DNA from: SXOA01 sp046593355
Lineage (GTDB): Bacteria > Planctomycetota > Planctomycetia > Pirellulales > Pirellulaceae
NCBI GenBank assembly: GCA_046593355.1
Contig: JBKJNY010000193.1
Location: forward strand, 8,092-72,091
Direction: 5' to 3'
DNA length: 64,000 nucleotides
Below the pieces are notes generated by a model. It was not told the DNA's origin, did no database searches, and saw only the letters and a program-made list of their open reading frames with translations. Shown in pieces: positions 1 to 8,508 of the stretch (positions are counted from its first letter, which is position 1; every line of letters starts with the position of its first letter). The position numbers and the translations under genes were made by a program.

Positions 1-180
1 CTGCTCGAAACGGCCGGCCGCCCGGCGGGCCTGACGCTGAGCGCCTTCAAGCCGATTGGCCTGGCGGAGCGGGTTGATTTCCTCGGCAAGCGGCTGGACC
101 AATGCCAGGTGCTCGATGGCAAGATGAAGCTCGACCTGGCCGCTCACGAGTTTGTGGAAGTTGTGGGGCGGTGGCCATGA
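1..180 (+). CDS. C-terminal end of an unidentified protein (partial; 5' end outside window)
   Basis: The first 59 codons in frame 1 are open and end at TGA 178-180. The stop overlaps the ATG of the next gene (ATGA), so the frame is very likely translated and coupled to cmk. The visible tail reads like the end of a beta-rich domain, with hydrophobic strands around LTLSAFKPIGL and VDFLGKRL and a final KLDLAAHEFVEVVGRW. Endings of this type occur in family 38 glycoside hydrolases (alpha-mannosidases), but with so little sequence that is only a guess and no function is assigned. Confidence 0.6.
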   Translation: MLETAGRPAGLTLSAFKPIGLAERVDFLGKRLDQCQVLDGKMKLDLAAHEFVEVVGRWP

Positions 181-824
181 TTGTCGCCATTGATGGACCT
201 GCCGGAGCCGGTAAGAGCAGCGTCTCGCGGAGCCTCGCGCAGCGGCTGGGGTTTCAGTTTCTGGATACGGGGGCGATGTACCGCACCGTGGCACTGGCGG
301 CGCTGGAGCGCGGACTGGGGGATGGGGACGAAGCCGAAGTCGCTCGCATGACCGAGAGACTGCAGCTGGATTTCTCCGGCGACCGCGTTTTGCTGGACGG
401 TCGCGATGTGACCGCCGAGATTCGCACCAGCCGGGTATCCGCCGCTGTCTACCTGGCCGCTGATAATCCCGAGGTGCGGGAGAAGATGGTGGACTTGCAG
501 CGGAAAATCGCGGGAGAACGAGACACGGTCACCGAAGGACGCGACCAAGGGACCGTCGCCTTCCCTCACGCCGAGTGCAAAATCTTCCTCACCGCCACTC
601 CGCAAGAACGAGCTCGCCGCCGACATGCCGAGTTGGAGGCACGAGGCGAAGAAATTAACCTCAAGGAAGTGCTGGCCCAAAACGCCGCCCGCGACCTCCG
701 CGACAGCACCCGCCACGTTGGGAGGCTCGTCAAAGCCGAGGAGGCCGTGGAGTTGTATACCGACGGGATGACCACGGAGCAGGTCATCGATCGCCTGGAG
801 GAGATTGTGCGGCAGAGTCAGTGA
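177..824 (+). CDS. cmk: Cytidylate kinase
   Basis: Transfers phosphate from ATP to CMP or dCMP in the cytoplasm, feeding CTP/dCTP synthesis. The 215-residue protein starts MIVAIDGPAGAGKS with the P-loop GPAGAGKS at residues 7-14. It continues with the NMP-binding motif DTGAMYRTVAL, then GRDQGTVAFPHAECKIFLTA and an arginine-rich lid (ERARRRHAEL), all in family order, and the length is normal. I chose ATG 177 because it gives the family N-terminus directly and overlaps the upstream stop as ATGA. An in-frame start at 102 would add 25 residues unlike the family. The acyltransferase gene follows about 120 bp downstream, across a hairpin-rich spacer. Confidence 0.95.
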   Translation: MIVAIDGPAGAGKSSVSRSLAQRLGFQFLDTGAMYRTVALAALERGLGDGDEAEVARMTERLQLDFSGDRVLLDGRDVTAEIRTSRVSAAVYLAADNPEVREKMVDLQRKIAGERDTVTEGRDQGTVAFPHAECKIFLTATPQERARRRHAELEARGEEINLKEVLAQNAARDLRDSTRHVGRLVKAEEAVELYTDGMTTEQVIDRLEEIVRQSQ

Positions 825-833
825 CAACGCAAG

Positions 834-910
834 TACGGAAGCTCCGCTTCCGTATACGAACTCGCGAAGCGGAGCTTCGAAACTTGGTGTCCCAAGCAGA
901 GCTTGGGACA
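834..910. repeat. Three adjacent hairpins between cmk and the acyltransferase gene
   Basis: Hairpin 1 (834-854) has an 8-bp stem TACGGAAG closing loop CTCCG. Hairpin 2 (865-879) has stem CGAAG and loop CGGAG. Hairpin 3 (888-910) is a perfect 10-bp stem TGTCCCAAGC around the loop AGA. The first two belong to a constant-loop hairpin family seen at five other places in this window (13.9, 22.5, 29.4, 57.3 and 62.3 kb). No T-run follows, so a simple intrinsic terminator is not indicated. Confidence 0.75.
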
Positions 911-947
911 CAGATTGTGAAGTAGACCCTTGCCAGATGTCCTCTCC

Positions 948-1622
948 ATGCCCCGCTCCGCCGCCCAGCCCTTCGTTTATTCCCTGCTGCGAGTCTTCGC
1001 GCAGCTGATCGCCGTGACGTTCTATCGCCTGCGGTGCGAAGGGCGGGAGCATTGGCCCGCCGATGGAGGCGGCCTGGTCTGCTCGAATCATCAGAGCTAC
1101 TTCGACCCGCCGCTGGTCGGCATGACTTGCCCGCGGCAAATGAGCTATCTAACGCGGGATACGCTGCTCAAGGTGCCGGTGCTCAGCCAGGTGATGAACT
1201 TTCTCGGCACCATTCCCATCGACCGCGAAGGGAGCGGCCTCTCGGGGCTCAAGGAAACTCTGAAGCGACTGCGAGCCGGCGAGTTGGTGCTCATCTTCCC
1301 CGAAGGGACGCGGACGCACGACGGCGAGCTGCTCCCTCTCAAGCCCGGCTTCTGCGCCCTCGCCCGCCGCAGCCGCGTCCCGCTGATTCCGGTCTGCATG
1401 GACGGGGCTTACCATGCCTGGCCGCGCACCGCTTTCCTGCCGCAGGTCGGCAAGCTGGCGGTGGTGATCGGCCGGCCGATTTCGCCGGCCGAAGTGGAGA
1501 GCATGAGCGATGAAGCCCTCGTCGCCGAGCTCGACAGTCGCATGAGGGCTTGTCACCTGGAAGCGAGGCGGATCCGCGAAGGGTGCTACGTCGATCCACT
1601 GCTGCTGGTGGGACTGAAGTAA
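948..1622 (+). CDS. 1-acyl-sn-glycerol-3-phosphate acyltransferase family protein (PlsC type)
   Basis: Likely transfers an acyl chain to lysophosphatidic acid or a related acceptor at the inner face of the cytoplasmic membrane, in phospholipid synthesis. The 224-residue protein has a hydrophobic N-terminal segment (FVYSLLRVFAQLIAVTFY). The catalytic HX4D motif lies in NHQSYFDP near residue 45, followed by the GTIPIDR block and the acceptor-binding FPEGTR motif near residue 120. Length is typical of PlsC. ATG 948 is chosen, and a TTG at 930 in the same frame is possible. Pairing of cmk and plsC-like genes is common in bacteria. The exact acceptor cannot be read from the sequence. Confidence 0.88.
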   Translation: MPRSAAQPFVYSLLRVFAQLIAVTFYRLRCEGREHWPADGGGLVCSNHQSYFDPPLVGMTCPRQMSYLTRDTLLKVPVLSQVMNFLGTIPIDREGSGLSGLKETLKRLRAGELVLIFPEGTRTHDGELLPLKPGFCALARRSRVPLIPVCMDGAYHAWPRTAFLPQVGKLAVVIGRPISPAEVESMSDEALVAELDSRMRACHLEARRIREGCYVDPLLLVGLK

Positions 1623-1745
1623 GAGGGGGAAGCGGCCACGGATGAAACACGGAATTGCACGGATGAAGAAGGAGACGAAAGTGTCTATAATCTGGCTGGC
1701 TCTGTGCGGCTCTGTTTTTGAGGTTTTTGAGAAGGAAGTTGGTCC

Positions 1746-3059
1746 ATGATGTTTTGCCGAAACACCTTTGCTCTTCTGTTGGCATTTGCGTTCGTTGCTC
1801 CGGCCGCGATGGCGGAGGAATATTGGAACCAGTACCGCGGCCCGCATGGGGATGGGACCAGCAATGCCAAGGGGCTGCCGACGACCTGGAGCGAAACGGA
1901 GCACGTGAAGTGGAAGACGCCGTTCTCGTCGAAGGAGTGGAAGGCCTGGTCCTCCCCCGTGGTTTGGAAGGACCAGATCTGGTTCACGAACGCTCCCCCC
2001 TTCAAAGACATCTCTGCTCCGAAGTCGTCCAGCGGCACTCCAGCCACCGTCGATGAGCCGGCTCAGCTCTATGCGGTCTGCCTGGACCTCGCCAGCGGCA
2101 AGATCGTCCACAATCTCCTGATATTCGATATTCCCCGCCCCCAGTACTGCATCGACCGGAACAGCTATGCCTCGTCCACGCCGTGCATCGAAGAGGGACG
2201 AGTCTACGTCCACTTCGGAGCGCACGGCACCGCCTGCCTTGATACGACAACCGGTAAGCCGATCTGGTCGCGGCAGGATTTGAAGTGCGACCACTTCCGC
2301 GGCGCCGCCTCCTCCCCCATTCTCTGGCAGGATCTCCTGATCCTGACGTTTGACGGCTTTGACTATCAATACGTTACGGCCCTGAATAAGGAAACGGGCG
2401 AAACCATCTGGCGGACCGACCGCAAGTTCGACTACGGCACCGACAACGGCGACGTGATGAAGGCCTATTCCACTCCGAGCGTTGTCGATACGGGCAAACG
2501 CCTGGAGCTGATCAGCCCGAGTGCCGGTGCGACTGCCGCCTACGACCCGCGCTCCGGCAAAGAGCTGTGGCGGGTCAAGAGCGGCGGCATGAATTCCTCC
2601 TGCCGCCCTGCAATCGGCAACGGCATGGCCTTCGTTGGCACCGCGGACAGCGGGATGGGCTTCTTCGCCGTCAAGCTCGGCGGGGACGGCGACGTCACGG
2701 CCGCGAATGTCGCCTGGAAGCAGCCCAAGGGAGCCCCGCGATATTCTTCCCCGCTGTTTGTCGACGGCCTGCTCTACACGGGTAATGAAAAGGGAATTGT
2801 CTTTTGCCTCAATCCGGAAACCGGCGAAGTGATCTGGGAACAGCGGCTCGGCGGCCTCTTCATGCCCTCCCCCATCCACGCCGACGGCAAGCTCTACTTC
2901 TTCTCCGAAGAAGGCAAATGCCACGTCCTCGCCCCCGGCCGCAAATTCAAGCTCCTCGCCACCAACACCCTCGCTGGCGAAATCATGGCCAGCCCCGCCG
3001 TGGCCGGAAAGAGCTTGATTGTGAGGACGAAAGAGGCGGTTTACAGGATTGAGGAATAG
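1746..3059 (+). CDS. Secreted PQQ-binding-like beta-propeller protein
   Basis: The 437-residue protein begins with a clear signal peptide (hydrophobic FALLLAFAFVAPAAMA, cleavage before EEYWNQYRG), so it should act in the periplasm. The mature part has repeated propeller blades: YRGPHGDGTS at the start, then VYVHFGAHGTACLDTTTGKPIW, ALNKETGETIWRTD, AYDPRSGKELWRV and CLNPETGEVIWEQ. Each has the W-docking pattern GKxxW typical of PQQ/Pvc-type eight-bladed propellers. No dehydrogenase catalytic motif is evident, so this is more probably a binding scaffold than an alcohol dehydrogenase. Two ATGs lie in tandem (1746 and 1749), and either could be the start. A second protein of this broad type lies at 17438-19078. 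Confidence 0.82.
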   Translation: MMFCRNTFALLLAFAFVAPAAMAEEYWNQYRGPHGDGTSNAKGLPTTWSETEHVKWKTPFSSKEWKAWSSPVVWKDQIWFTNAPPFKDISAPKSSSGTPATVDEPAQLYAVCLDLASGKIVHNLLIFDIPRPQYCIDRNSYASSTPCIEEGRVYVHFGAHGTACLDTTTGKPIWSRQDLKCDHFRGAASSPILWQDLLILTFDGFDYQYVTALNKETGETIWRTDRKFDYGTDNGDVMKAYSTPSVVDTGKRLELISPSAGATAAYDPRSGKELWRVKSGGMNSSCRPAIGNGMAFVGTADSGMGFFAVKLGGDGDVTAANVAWKQPKGAPRYSSPLFVDGLLYTGNEKGIVFCLNPETGEVIWEQRLGGLFMPSPIHADGKLYFFSEEGKCHVLAPGRKFKLLATNTLAGEIMASPAVAGKSLIVRTKEAVYRIEE

Positions 3060-3205
3060 CCGCCCGCTTCGACGACAAGCGAATCCCCCCCTTGATAGTT
3101 TTGTTTTGATGAAGGGCCGTCCTTTCTGACATCCGCAATGCCTCCAAGGAAAGATTCTGGAAAAATGCCTGTGTACAATGCAGTCCCGTCCGCAGTTGTC
3201 CCTTT

Positions 3206-3847
3206 ATGGGCGCGCTTATGTTGGAAGATCGTAGCGAAACCGGGCGGCAGTTGGAGCGGGTAGCCGCCGGGGATCAGGCTGCGCTGGCGGGCGTTTTTCA
3301 GCAATATCGGCCCCGGTTGCGGAAAATGGTTCAGCTTCGTCTGGACCGCCGGCTGCAAGGGCGAGTTGACCCATCCGACGTGCTCCAGGAAGCCTATTTG
3401 GACATTTCCCGCCGGGCTGCCGACTATGCCCTGAGCCCGGAAATGCCTTTTTTCCTCTGGCTGCGGATGATGACCGGCCAGAAATTGCTCGAATTCCACC
3501 GTCGCCATCTGGGAACTCAGCTGCGGGACGCCGGCCGCGAAATCTCCATTTGCCAGAGCTATCCCGAGGTCAACTCCCACCTCCTGGCCTCGCAGCTCTT
3601 GGGCCGCTTCTCCACCGCCAGCCAGGCCGCCATGCGGGCCGAACAGCAGACCCGCCTGGAAGAAATCCTCAACAGCCTGGAACCGATTGACCGCGAAATC
3701 CTCACTCTGCGGCATTTCGAGGAGCTATCCAATTCCGAAGTGGCCCAGGTGTTGGAACTGAGCAAATCCGCCGCCAGCAATCGCTATATCCGGGCGCTGG
3801 CCCGGCTGAAGAATCACTTGACCGATTCCCCCGGCTTCTTTGCGTGA
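3206..3847 (+). CDS. ECF-type RNA polymerase sigma factor (planctomycete type)
   Basis: Directs RNA polymerase to a specific promoter set. The 213-residue protein has region 2 (AALAGVFQQYRPRLRKMVQLRLDRRLQGRVDPSDVLQEAYLD, approx. residues 28-70, with the conserved DPSDVLQEAY segment). Region 4 lies near the C-terminus (LEPIDREILTLRHFEELSNSEVAQVLELSKSAASNRYIRALARL), a helix-turn-helix. There is no separate anti-sigma gene. The next gene is a transmembrane Ser/Thr kinase, an arrangement common in planctomycetes that suggests control by phosphorylation (inference). ATG 3206 and ATG 3218 are both in frame, and neither has a convincing ribosome-binding site. Confidence 0.88.
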   Translation: MGALMLEDRSETGRQLERVAAGDQAALAGVFQQYRPRLRKMVQLRLDRRLQGRVDPSDVLQEAYLDISRRAADYALSPEMPFFLWLRMMTGQKLLEFHRRHLGTQLRDAGREISICQSYPEVNSHLLASQLLGRFSTASQAAMRAEQQTRLEEILNSLEPIDREILTLRHFEELSNSEVAQVLELSKSAASNRYIRALARLKNHLTDSPGFFA

Positions 3848-3934
3848 AAGACCGGGGTCGGGAGTCTTTGGCGTCCATAATTATCCATGATTGCGAAACC
3901 TCTGCCGCCAAAGACTCCCGACCCCTTTGCGTGA
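3838..3934. repeat. 20-bp perfect inverted repeat bracketed by 10-bp direct repeats
   Basis: Arms at 3854-3873 and 3906-3925 are perfect reverse complements (core GGTCGGGAGTCTTTGG) with a 32-nt loop. Outside them the 10-mer CTTTGCGTGA occurs twice, at 3838-3847 (containing the sigma gene stop codon) and 3925-3934. The structure fills the sigma-kinase spacer just before the kinase Shine-Dalgarno. It could be a small palindromic insertion with a duplicated target, or an attenuator-like stem. Confidence 0.7.
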
Positions 3935-3950
3935 GAACCAGGAGTTTAAC

Positions 3951-6900
3951 ATGAACGTCATCGAATCAACCCCCAACGCGATTGACCTGATAGCCGAGGA
4001 ATTCGTCGAGCGGTTCCGCAAGGGAGAGCGGCCGGCGGTGAGCGAATACGAGGCCCGGTTTCCAGAGCAGGCGGAGGCGATTCGGGATCTGTTTCCGGCC
4101 CTGGTGGTGCTGGAGAACCTCAAGCCGGCCACTGGTCCCGTGCCGACGACGGACCAGGCGGAATGTGCCTCGGAGGTGGCCTCGCTGGGGAAGCTGGGGG
4201 ATTACCGGATCGTGCGGGAGATCGGCCGGGGCGGAATGGGCATCGTCTACGAGGCGGTGCAGGAGTCGCTCGGCCGGCAAGTCGCCTTGAAGGTTCTCCC
4301 CAAGCAACTGATGGGAGATTCGTCACGTCAGGCTCGTTTCGAGCGCGAAGCGCGGGCCGCCGCCAGGCTTCACCATACGAACATCGTGCCGGTGTTTGGC
4401 GTGGGGTCGGCGAACGGTCTGCATTACTACGCCATGCAGTACATCCACGGCCTGGGTCTGGATGAAGTCCTGCGGGAACTCAGGCGGCTCAAAAGCCCCA
4501 GTCAGGACAAGCCGGCGGCGAATGAGAACGGCGAACGCCCGGCGGAAGAGCCGCAGCGTCGCGCGGTCAGCGTGACCATTACGCAGGCCCTGCTGAAAGG
4601 CCAGTTCGCTGGCGGCAGTCCACAAGAATCTGATAACGCCCCCACCGAAGCCGCCGCGCCGCCACTAACCCGAAGCGCCAGCGAGGGAGCTCCCCCACCA
4701 GCCCGACGCGCCAGCGAGGGAGACACCGCCAAGAGCCGCCTCTCCGACACCGCCCGCCTCTCGGACTCGTTCACCTTGCCGGGACTCCAAGAGGCCGGGC
4801 CCGGAACAGGCCGCAACACCAAAACCCTCTGGCAGAGCATCGCCCGGATCGGCACTCAGGTAGGAGCGGCCCTGCACTACGCCCACGAGCAGGGCGTGCT
4901 GCACCGGGACATCAAGCCGTCGAACCTGCTGCTGGACACGCGGGGGACCGTCTGGGTCACCGACTTTGGCCTGGCCAAGGCGGACGACCAGCGGGACCTG
5001 ACCAACACGGGAGACGTGCTGGGGACGCTCCGCTACATGGCCCCCGAAATGTTCAGCGGCCAGGCCGACCGCCGGAGCGACGTCTACTCCCTGGGGCTGA
5101 CTCTCTACGAGCTGCTCGCCCTCCGCCCTGCCTTCGACGAATCCGACCGCGGCCGGCTGATCCGGCTGGTCCTCCACGAATCGCCGCCGCGCCTGCGAAC
5201 CCTCGACCCCGCCATCCCCCGCGACCTGGAAACAATCATCCACAAGGCCATCGACCGTGAGGCAAGCCACCGCTACCCCTCGGCCCAAGACCTGGCCGAC
5301 GACTTGCAGCGGTTCCTCGACGATGAGCCGATCCGCGCCCGCCGCGTCTCACCCATCACCCGCTTCACCCGCTGGTGCAAGCGGAACCCCGCCGTGGCGG
5401 GACTGACGAGCGCGATCGCCATCCTGATGCTCGTGGCGACCGGCGTCTCCCTGGCCGCGGCCCTGACTTTCCAGCAGATGGCCAGCCACAACTCCAAACT
5501 CGCCGGGGACCTGAAGACGGCCCTCGGCGATGCCCAAAAGAACCTGGCCCAGGTTAAGGAAAAGGAGCAACTCGCGCAAACCAATCTCGGCCTGGCAACC
5601 GCTGAGCAGCAACGTGCCGAAGGAAATCTCGACCTGGCCCTAAAGGCGATGGATGCGGTGTATCTGGAAGCCATTGGAACCGAGAAACTGATGGGCACAC
5701 CGGTCGCACGACGCGAGGGGGAAGATTCCGCCCCGCGCTCTCGAGCGCCGCTTAGTGACCTGGAAAAGCAGCTCCTCCAGCGTGGACTGAGCTTCTACGA
5801 CCAGTTTGCGAAGCAGAACGCCAAGACACCGCGGGCGGCAGTCCAGACTGCCCAGGCTTACTACCGGGTTGGTGTACTCCAAGCAGGACTCGGTGACACC
5901 CCATCGGCCGAGGCCGCCTTCCAAGCAGCAATCGAACGGCTTGAGAAGCTCACGAAGGAGCATCCCAACAATTCCGATAACTGGCAGCAACTCGGTTTAG
6001 CGCACGATGGTTTGGCACAGACGCAGCACCAAATAGAAGACTTGAAGCGGCATTTGATGCTGGCCATCGACGCGTACTCGACGGCGCTCAAATTCCGTCC
6101 GGACGACGCTAATCTCCTCTGGAGCCGTTTTTATTGCAACTATTGGGTCGGTAATCTAGGAGATGCTACTGTCAAGGATCTTGAGCGGGCCATAGCTCTC
6201 GACCCTGCCAATGTCGGAAAACTATCGGCATGCGTGAACTTTTTTGCGCGTTCAGACCAAACAAATGCCGAAAAGGCACTTCGCTATGCGGACCAACTGC
6301 TCGCTCTAGATCCCAAGCACGGAGAGGCGCTGAGAGCCAAGGTCGAGTTGCCCATCCCTGCCGACCCCAACCGAGACAAGTATCTCACTCTTTGGTTGGC
6401 GTCAAATCATCCGCAAGCATTTATTTTCCGTGCAAAGTTGGCGATCGCCAAGGCAGATTTTCCGGCTGCTATCAAGGATCTGGACGCAGCCGCTGAATTA
6501 TGCAAGAAGGACTATTATATACTAATCGAAATTGCGCGTACCCGCCTTGCTGTCGGTCAGCTTGACCAAGCCAAAGAGGAAGCTACGCGGGTCATAAGTA
6601 ACTTTCACCTAGGCTCGTATTCTTACTGGGTCCTTTGCGAAGTCCACGTAGCTCGCAAGGAGTTTGAGGAAGCGATTGCGGCCGGGAAGAAATCGCTCAT
6701 TATGTCTCAGGGGCATGGTCCGGTCGAAAAGAGACTTGCCGAGGCGTATTGGGGGCTGAACAACTATGAAGCCTCGCTCGCATCACTACGCTCTTACTTT
6801 GATTACGCCCCGAAGGATCTGAGCACACTTACTTGGATCTCACCAGCATCCGTCGCCAAGTGTCCCAACGAGAAGTTCAAAGCTGGGCTGCTCAAACTGG

Positions 6901-7565
6901 CAGACGACGCGGTCGCAAAAAACGCGGCTGCACGCGGTCAACGGGCCGTCATCGCCATGCATCTCGGTAAGTGGGACAAGGCTCGCGAAGATATGGCCGA
7001 GTTAAAGAAGGCGGGGAGCGCCAATTACTCGAGTTACTATAATCTGGCGATGCTCTCTCTTGCCGACAAGAACCAGGAACAGTACCGGGCTGCTTCCCGC
7101 GACATGCTGGCCAAGTTCGCCGAGAGCAAGATCGCAGAGGATTTGAACTTCACCGCCTGGACCGCCGCACTCGCCCCGCAGGCGCTCGACGACTACGGAC
7201 CGGCAATTGCCTTGGCTCAGCGTGGCGTGGAGCACAACAAGGGCAACCCCGAAGCGATCCGCTCGCTCGGCGCAATCCTCTACCGCGCTGGCAAGTTCGA
7301 CGAAGCGGCGCAGCAACTCGCGCCGCTGGCCGCCACTGCCGAGAAATCGAAACCCGAAGCCAAAACCTCGTCCACCTACCCCGTCTTCTTCCTGGCCATG
7401 GCCCAGCACCAGCTCGGCAAAAAGGACGAAGCCCGCGCCACGCTCCAAAAGGCCGCCGAGCTCGCCAAGGCGGAGCTATCCGACGACAAGAACCCGCCCC
7501 AATGGAACCGCAAGCTGACCCTCGAGCTCCTCCAGAAGGAAGCGGAGGGGCTGATCGGGAATTGA
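3951..7565 (+). CDS. Transmembrane Ser/Thr protein kinase with C-terminal TPR-like repeats
   Basis: The 1204-residue protein starts at ATG 3951, seven bases after an AGGAG at 3940-3944. Residues 1-60 are the short domain common before planctomycete kinases (ERPAVSEYEARFPEQAEAI). The kinase spans about 84-455: glycine loop IGRGGMGIVYEA, lysine in VALKVL, HRDIKPSN near 319, DFGLAK near 338 and RYMAPE near 361. It is interrupted at about 180-290 by a low-complexity insert containing two dispersed-repeat copies. One membrane helix lies at about 481-506, followed by a coiled coil and then helical repeats of TPR type to the end. The kinase is therefore cytoplasmic and the TPR-like part probably periplasmic. 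It likely acts with the sigma factor just upstream. Targets are unknown. Confidence 0.93.
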   Translation: MNVIESTPNAIDLIAEEFVERFRKGERPAVSEYEARFPEQAEAIRDLFPALVVLENLKPATGPVPTTDQAECASEVASLGKLGDYRIVREIGRGGMGIVYEAVQESLGRQVALKVLPKQLMGDSSRQARFEREARAAARLHHTNIVPVFGVGSANGLHYYAMQYIHGLGLDEVLRELRRLKSPSQDKPAANENGERPAEEPQRRAVSVTITQALLKGQFAGGSPQESDNAPTEAAAPPLTRSASEGAPPPARRASEGDTAKSRLSDTARLSDSFTLPGLQEAGPGTGRNTKTLWQSIARIGTQVGAALHYAHEQGVLHRDIKPSNLLLDTRGTVWVTDFGLAKADDQRDLTNTGDVLGTLRYMAPEMFSGQADRRSDVYSLGLTLYELLALRPAFDESDRGRLIRLVLHESPPRLRTLDPAIPRDLETIIHKAIDREASHRYPSAQDLADDLQRFLDDEPIRARRVSPITRFTRWCKRNPAVAGLTSAIAILMLVATGVSLAAALTFQQMASHNSKLAGDLKTALGDAQKNLAQVKEKEQLAQTNLGLATAEQQRAEGNLDLALKAMDAVYLEAIGTEKLMGTPVARREGEDSAPRSRAPLSDLEKQLLQRGLSFYDQFAKQNAKTPRAAVQTAQAYYRVGVLQAGLGDTPSAEAAFQAAIERLEKLTKEHPNNSDNWQQLGLAHDGLAQTQHQIEDLKRHLMLAIDAYSTALKFRPDDANLLWSRFYCNYWVGNLGDATVKDLERAIALDPANVGKLSACVNFFARSDQTNAEKALRYADQLLALDPKHGEALRAKVELPIPADPNRDKYLTLWLASNHPQAFIFRAKLAIAKADFPAAIKDLDAAAELCKKDYYILIEIARTRLAVGQLDQAKEEATRVISNFHLGSYSYWVLCEVHVARKEFEEAIAAGKKSLIMSQGHGPVEKRLAEAYWGLNNYEASLASLRSYFDYAPKDLSTLTWISPASVAKCPNEKFKAGLLKLADDAVAKNAAARGQRAVIAMHLGKWDKAREDMAELKKAGSANYSSYYNLAMLSLADKNQEQYRAASRDMLAKFAESKIAEDLNFTAWTAALAPQALDDYGPAIALAQRGVEHNKGNPEAIRSLGAILYRAGKFDEAAQQLAPLAATAEKSKPEAKTSSTYPVFFLAMAQHQLGKKDEARATLQKAAELAKAELSDDKNPPQWNRKLTLELLQKEAEGLIGN
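4667..4722 (+). repeat. Two tandem copies of a short dispersed repeat inside the kinase coding sequence
   Basis: Near-identical units occur at 4667-4689 and 4701-4722, sharing GCGCCAGCGAGGGAG. They are translated as RSASEG and RRASEG within the low-complexity insert of the kinase domain. As I recall, similar units are scattered through planctomycete genomes, mostly between genes. Here they are kept in frame. Confidence 0.6.
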
Positions 7566-7599
7566 ACTCCAACAGGGATTGAATCGGGGATGGCCAACG

Positions 7600-7876
7600 A
7601 GCCTACGGGCTTGCCCCGTAGGTCTTCGGGGTCGGGCTTGCCCCGTAGGTCTGTGCGGTTTGCGTGGGTGTGGTTCCGCTGATCCGGCGAAACGCGTGTA
7701 AACCTACGGGGCAAGCCCGTAGGCTCATTTCAATCTCTCAATCCGTAGGCTCCTTTCAAAATAGGCTGGCAGCGATTCTCCCCGTCTTGTGAGAAATGCT
7801 GGCAAACAAAACGGACCAACGACAAATGAGCCTACGGGCTTGCCCCGTAGGTTTACAGGGCTTGCCCCGTAGGTCT
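7600..7876. repeat. Cluster of REP-like palindromes downstream of the kinase and flanking the RAYT gene
   Basis: Full units (GAG)CCTACGGGCTTGCCCCGTAGG occur at 7600-7624 and 7828-7852, and an inverted unit ending in GGCTCATTT at 7702-7730. Partial units lie at 7634-7651, 7743-7757 and 7858-7876. Each can fold as a stem around CTTG/CAAG. The last unit supplies the stop codon (TAG on the minus strand, 7875-7877) of the transposase gene. Inverted pairing of units resembles a BIME. Confidence 0.85.
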
Positions 7877-8420
7877 ACGCGGTCGGGTCGAGTACTTTCA
7901 TGTCCGCAATCTCGACAAGCTTTCCTTTCTGGTCGATGACATACTCGATTGTCGCCAAGACGGAAGCTTCTCCGCGCCGAGAGCGGTCACTGCCGCCGGC
8001 GGTCCACCAGCGCTTGGGATGCCCGATGAATTTACTGAGCTTTGCCTGGCTTACACCCTTGAGCACTCGCCGGACAGCCGGACCATCGGCGGGACAGTTG
8101 TTAATCACCACATGGGCGTGATTCGCCATGATGGACGCTCGCAAAATATTCCACCCACGTTCATGGCTGGCCGCAATCAGCGATTCCGCTGCCACGCGAG
8201 CTTGCTCTGGATTAAGCCAAACGGTTTCTCGTTTTTGGGCGGCGCGGGCCAATTGCTGCGTCGCGCGATCTCCGGGAGAGTACGGGGTTCCTGGTTTGTT
8301 CTCTCGTGGTTGAAAACCGCTGGTATCCCAGACCGGCGAAACGTGCCCTCGCGGGTCGCCCGGCAGCCAGGTGCCATAGCAAGTCCAAGTGATCAAGAGT
8401 GCGAAAATGTCGTCGTCCAT
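7875..8420 (-). CDS. REP-associated tyrosine transposase (RAYT; Y1/IS200-like HUH family)
   Basis: The 181-residue protein begins MDDDIFALLITWTCYGTWLP, with the family strand LITWTCYGTWLPGDPRG. It carries the metal-binding HUH motif as HAH in MANHAHVVI, and a candidate nucleophilic tyrosine in LATIEYVIDQKG. RAYTs cut and join single-stranded DNA at REP hairpins and are normally single-copy genes flanked by their REPs, exactly the context here. The chosen ATG at 8420 has a GAGGTG ribosome-binding site, and a longer frame to 8510 would run into REP sequence. No inverted-repeat transposon ends or target duplications are seen, so it is a RAYT rather than a classical IS. Confidence 0.85.
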   Translation of the reverse strand: MDDDIFALLITWTCYGTWLPGDPRGHVSPVWDTSGFQPRENKPGTPYSPGDRATQQLARAAQKRETVWLNPEQARVAAESLIAASHERGWNILRASIMANHAHVVINNCPADGPAVRRVLKGVSQAKLSKFIGHPKRWWTAGGSDRSRRGEASVLATIEYVIDQKGKLVEIADMKVLDPTA

Positions 8421-8508
8421 AGGGCACCTCGGCGGGAAGATTGAAACAAGTGTATAGGATAGGATACGCCTGTCAACATCCCGTCGGGCTTCACAGATGC
8501 GGCGGTAC

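Noticed and set aside
1149..2924. 591-codon minus-strand frame spanning the acyltransferase and PQQ genes
   Set aside because: It crosses two well-supported plus-strand genes and the gap between them; composition is that of a reverse-strand shadow.
3121..3205. Possible promoter with TACAAT at 3174-3179 upstream of the first sigma gene
   Set aside because: The -10-like hexamer is reasonable but no -35 hexamer stands at 16-18 bp, so it cannot be supported.
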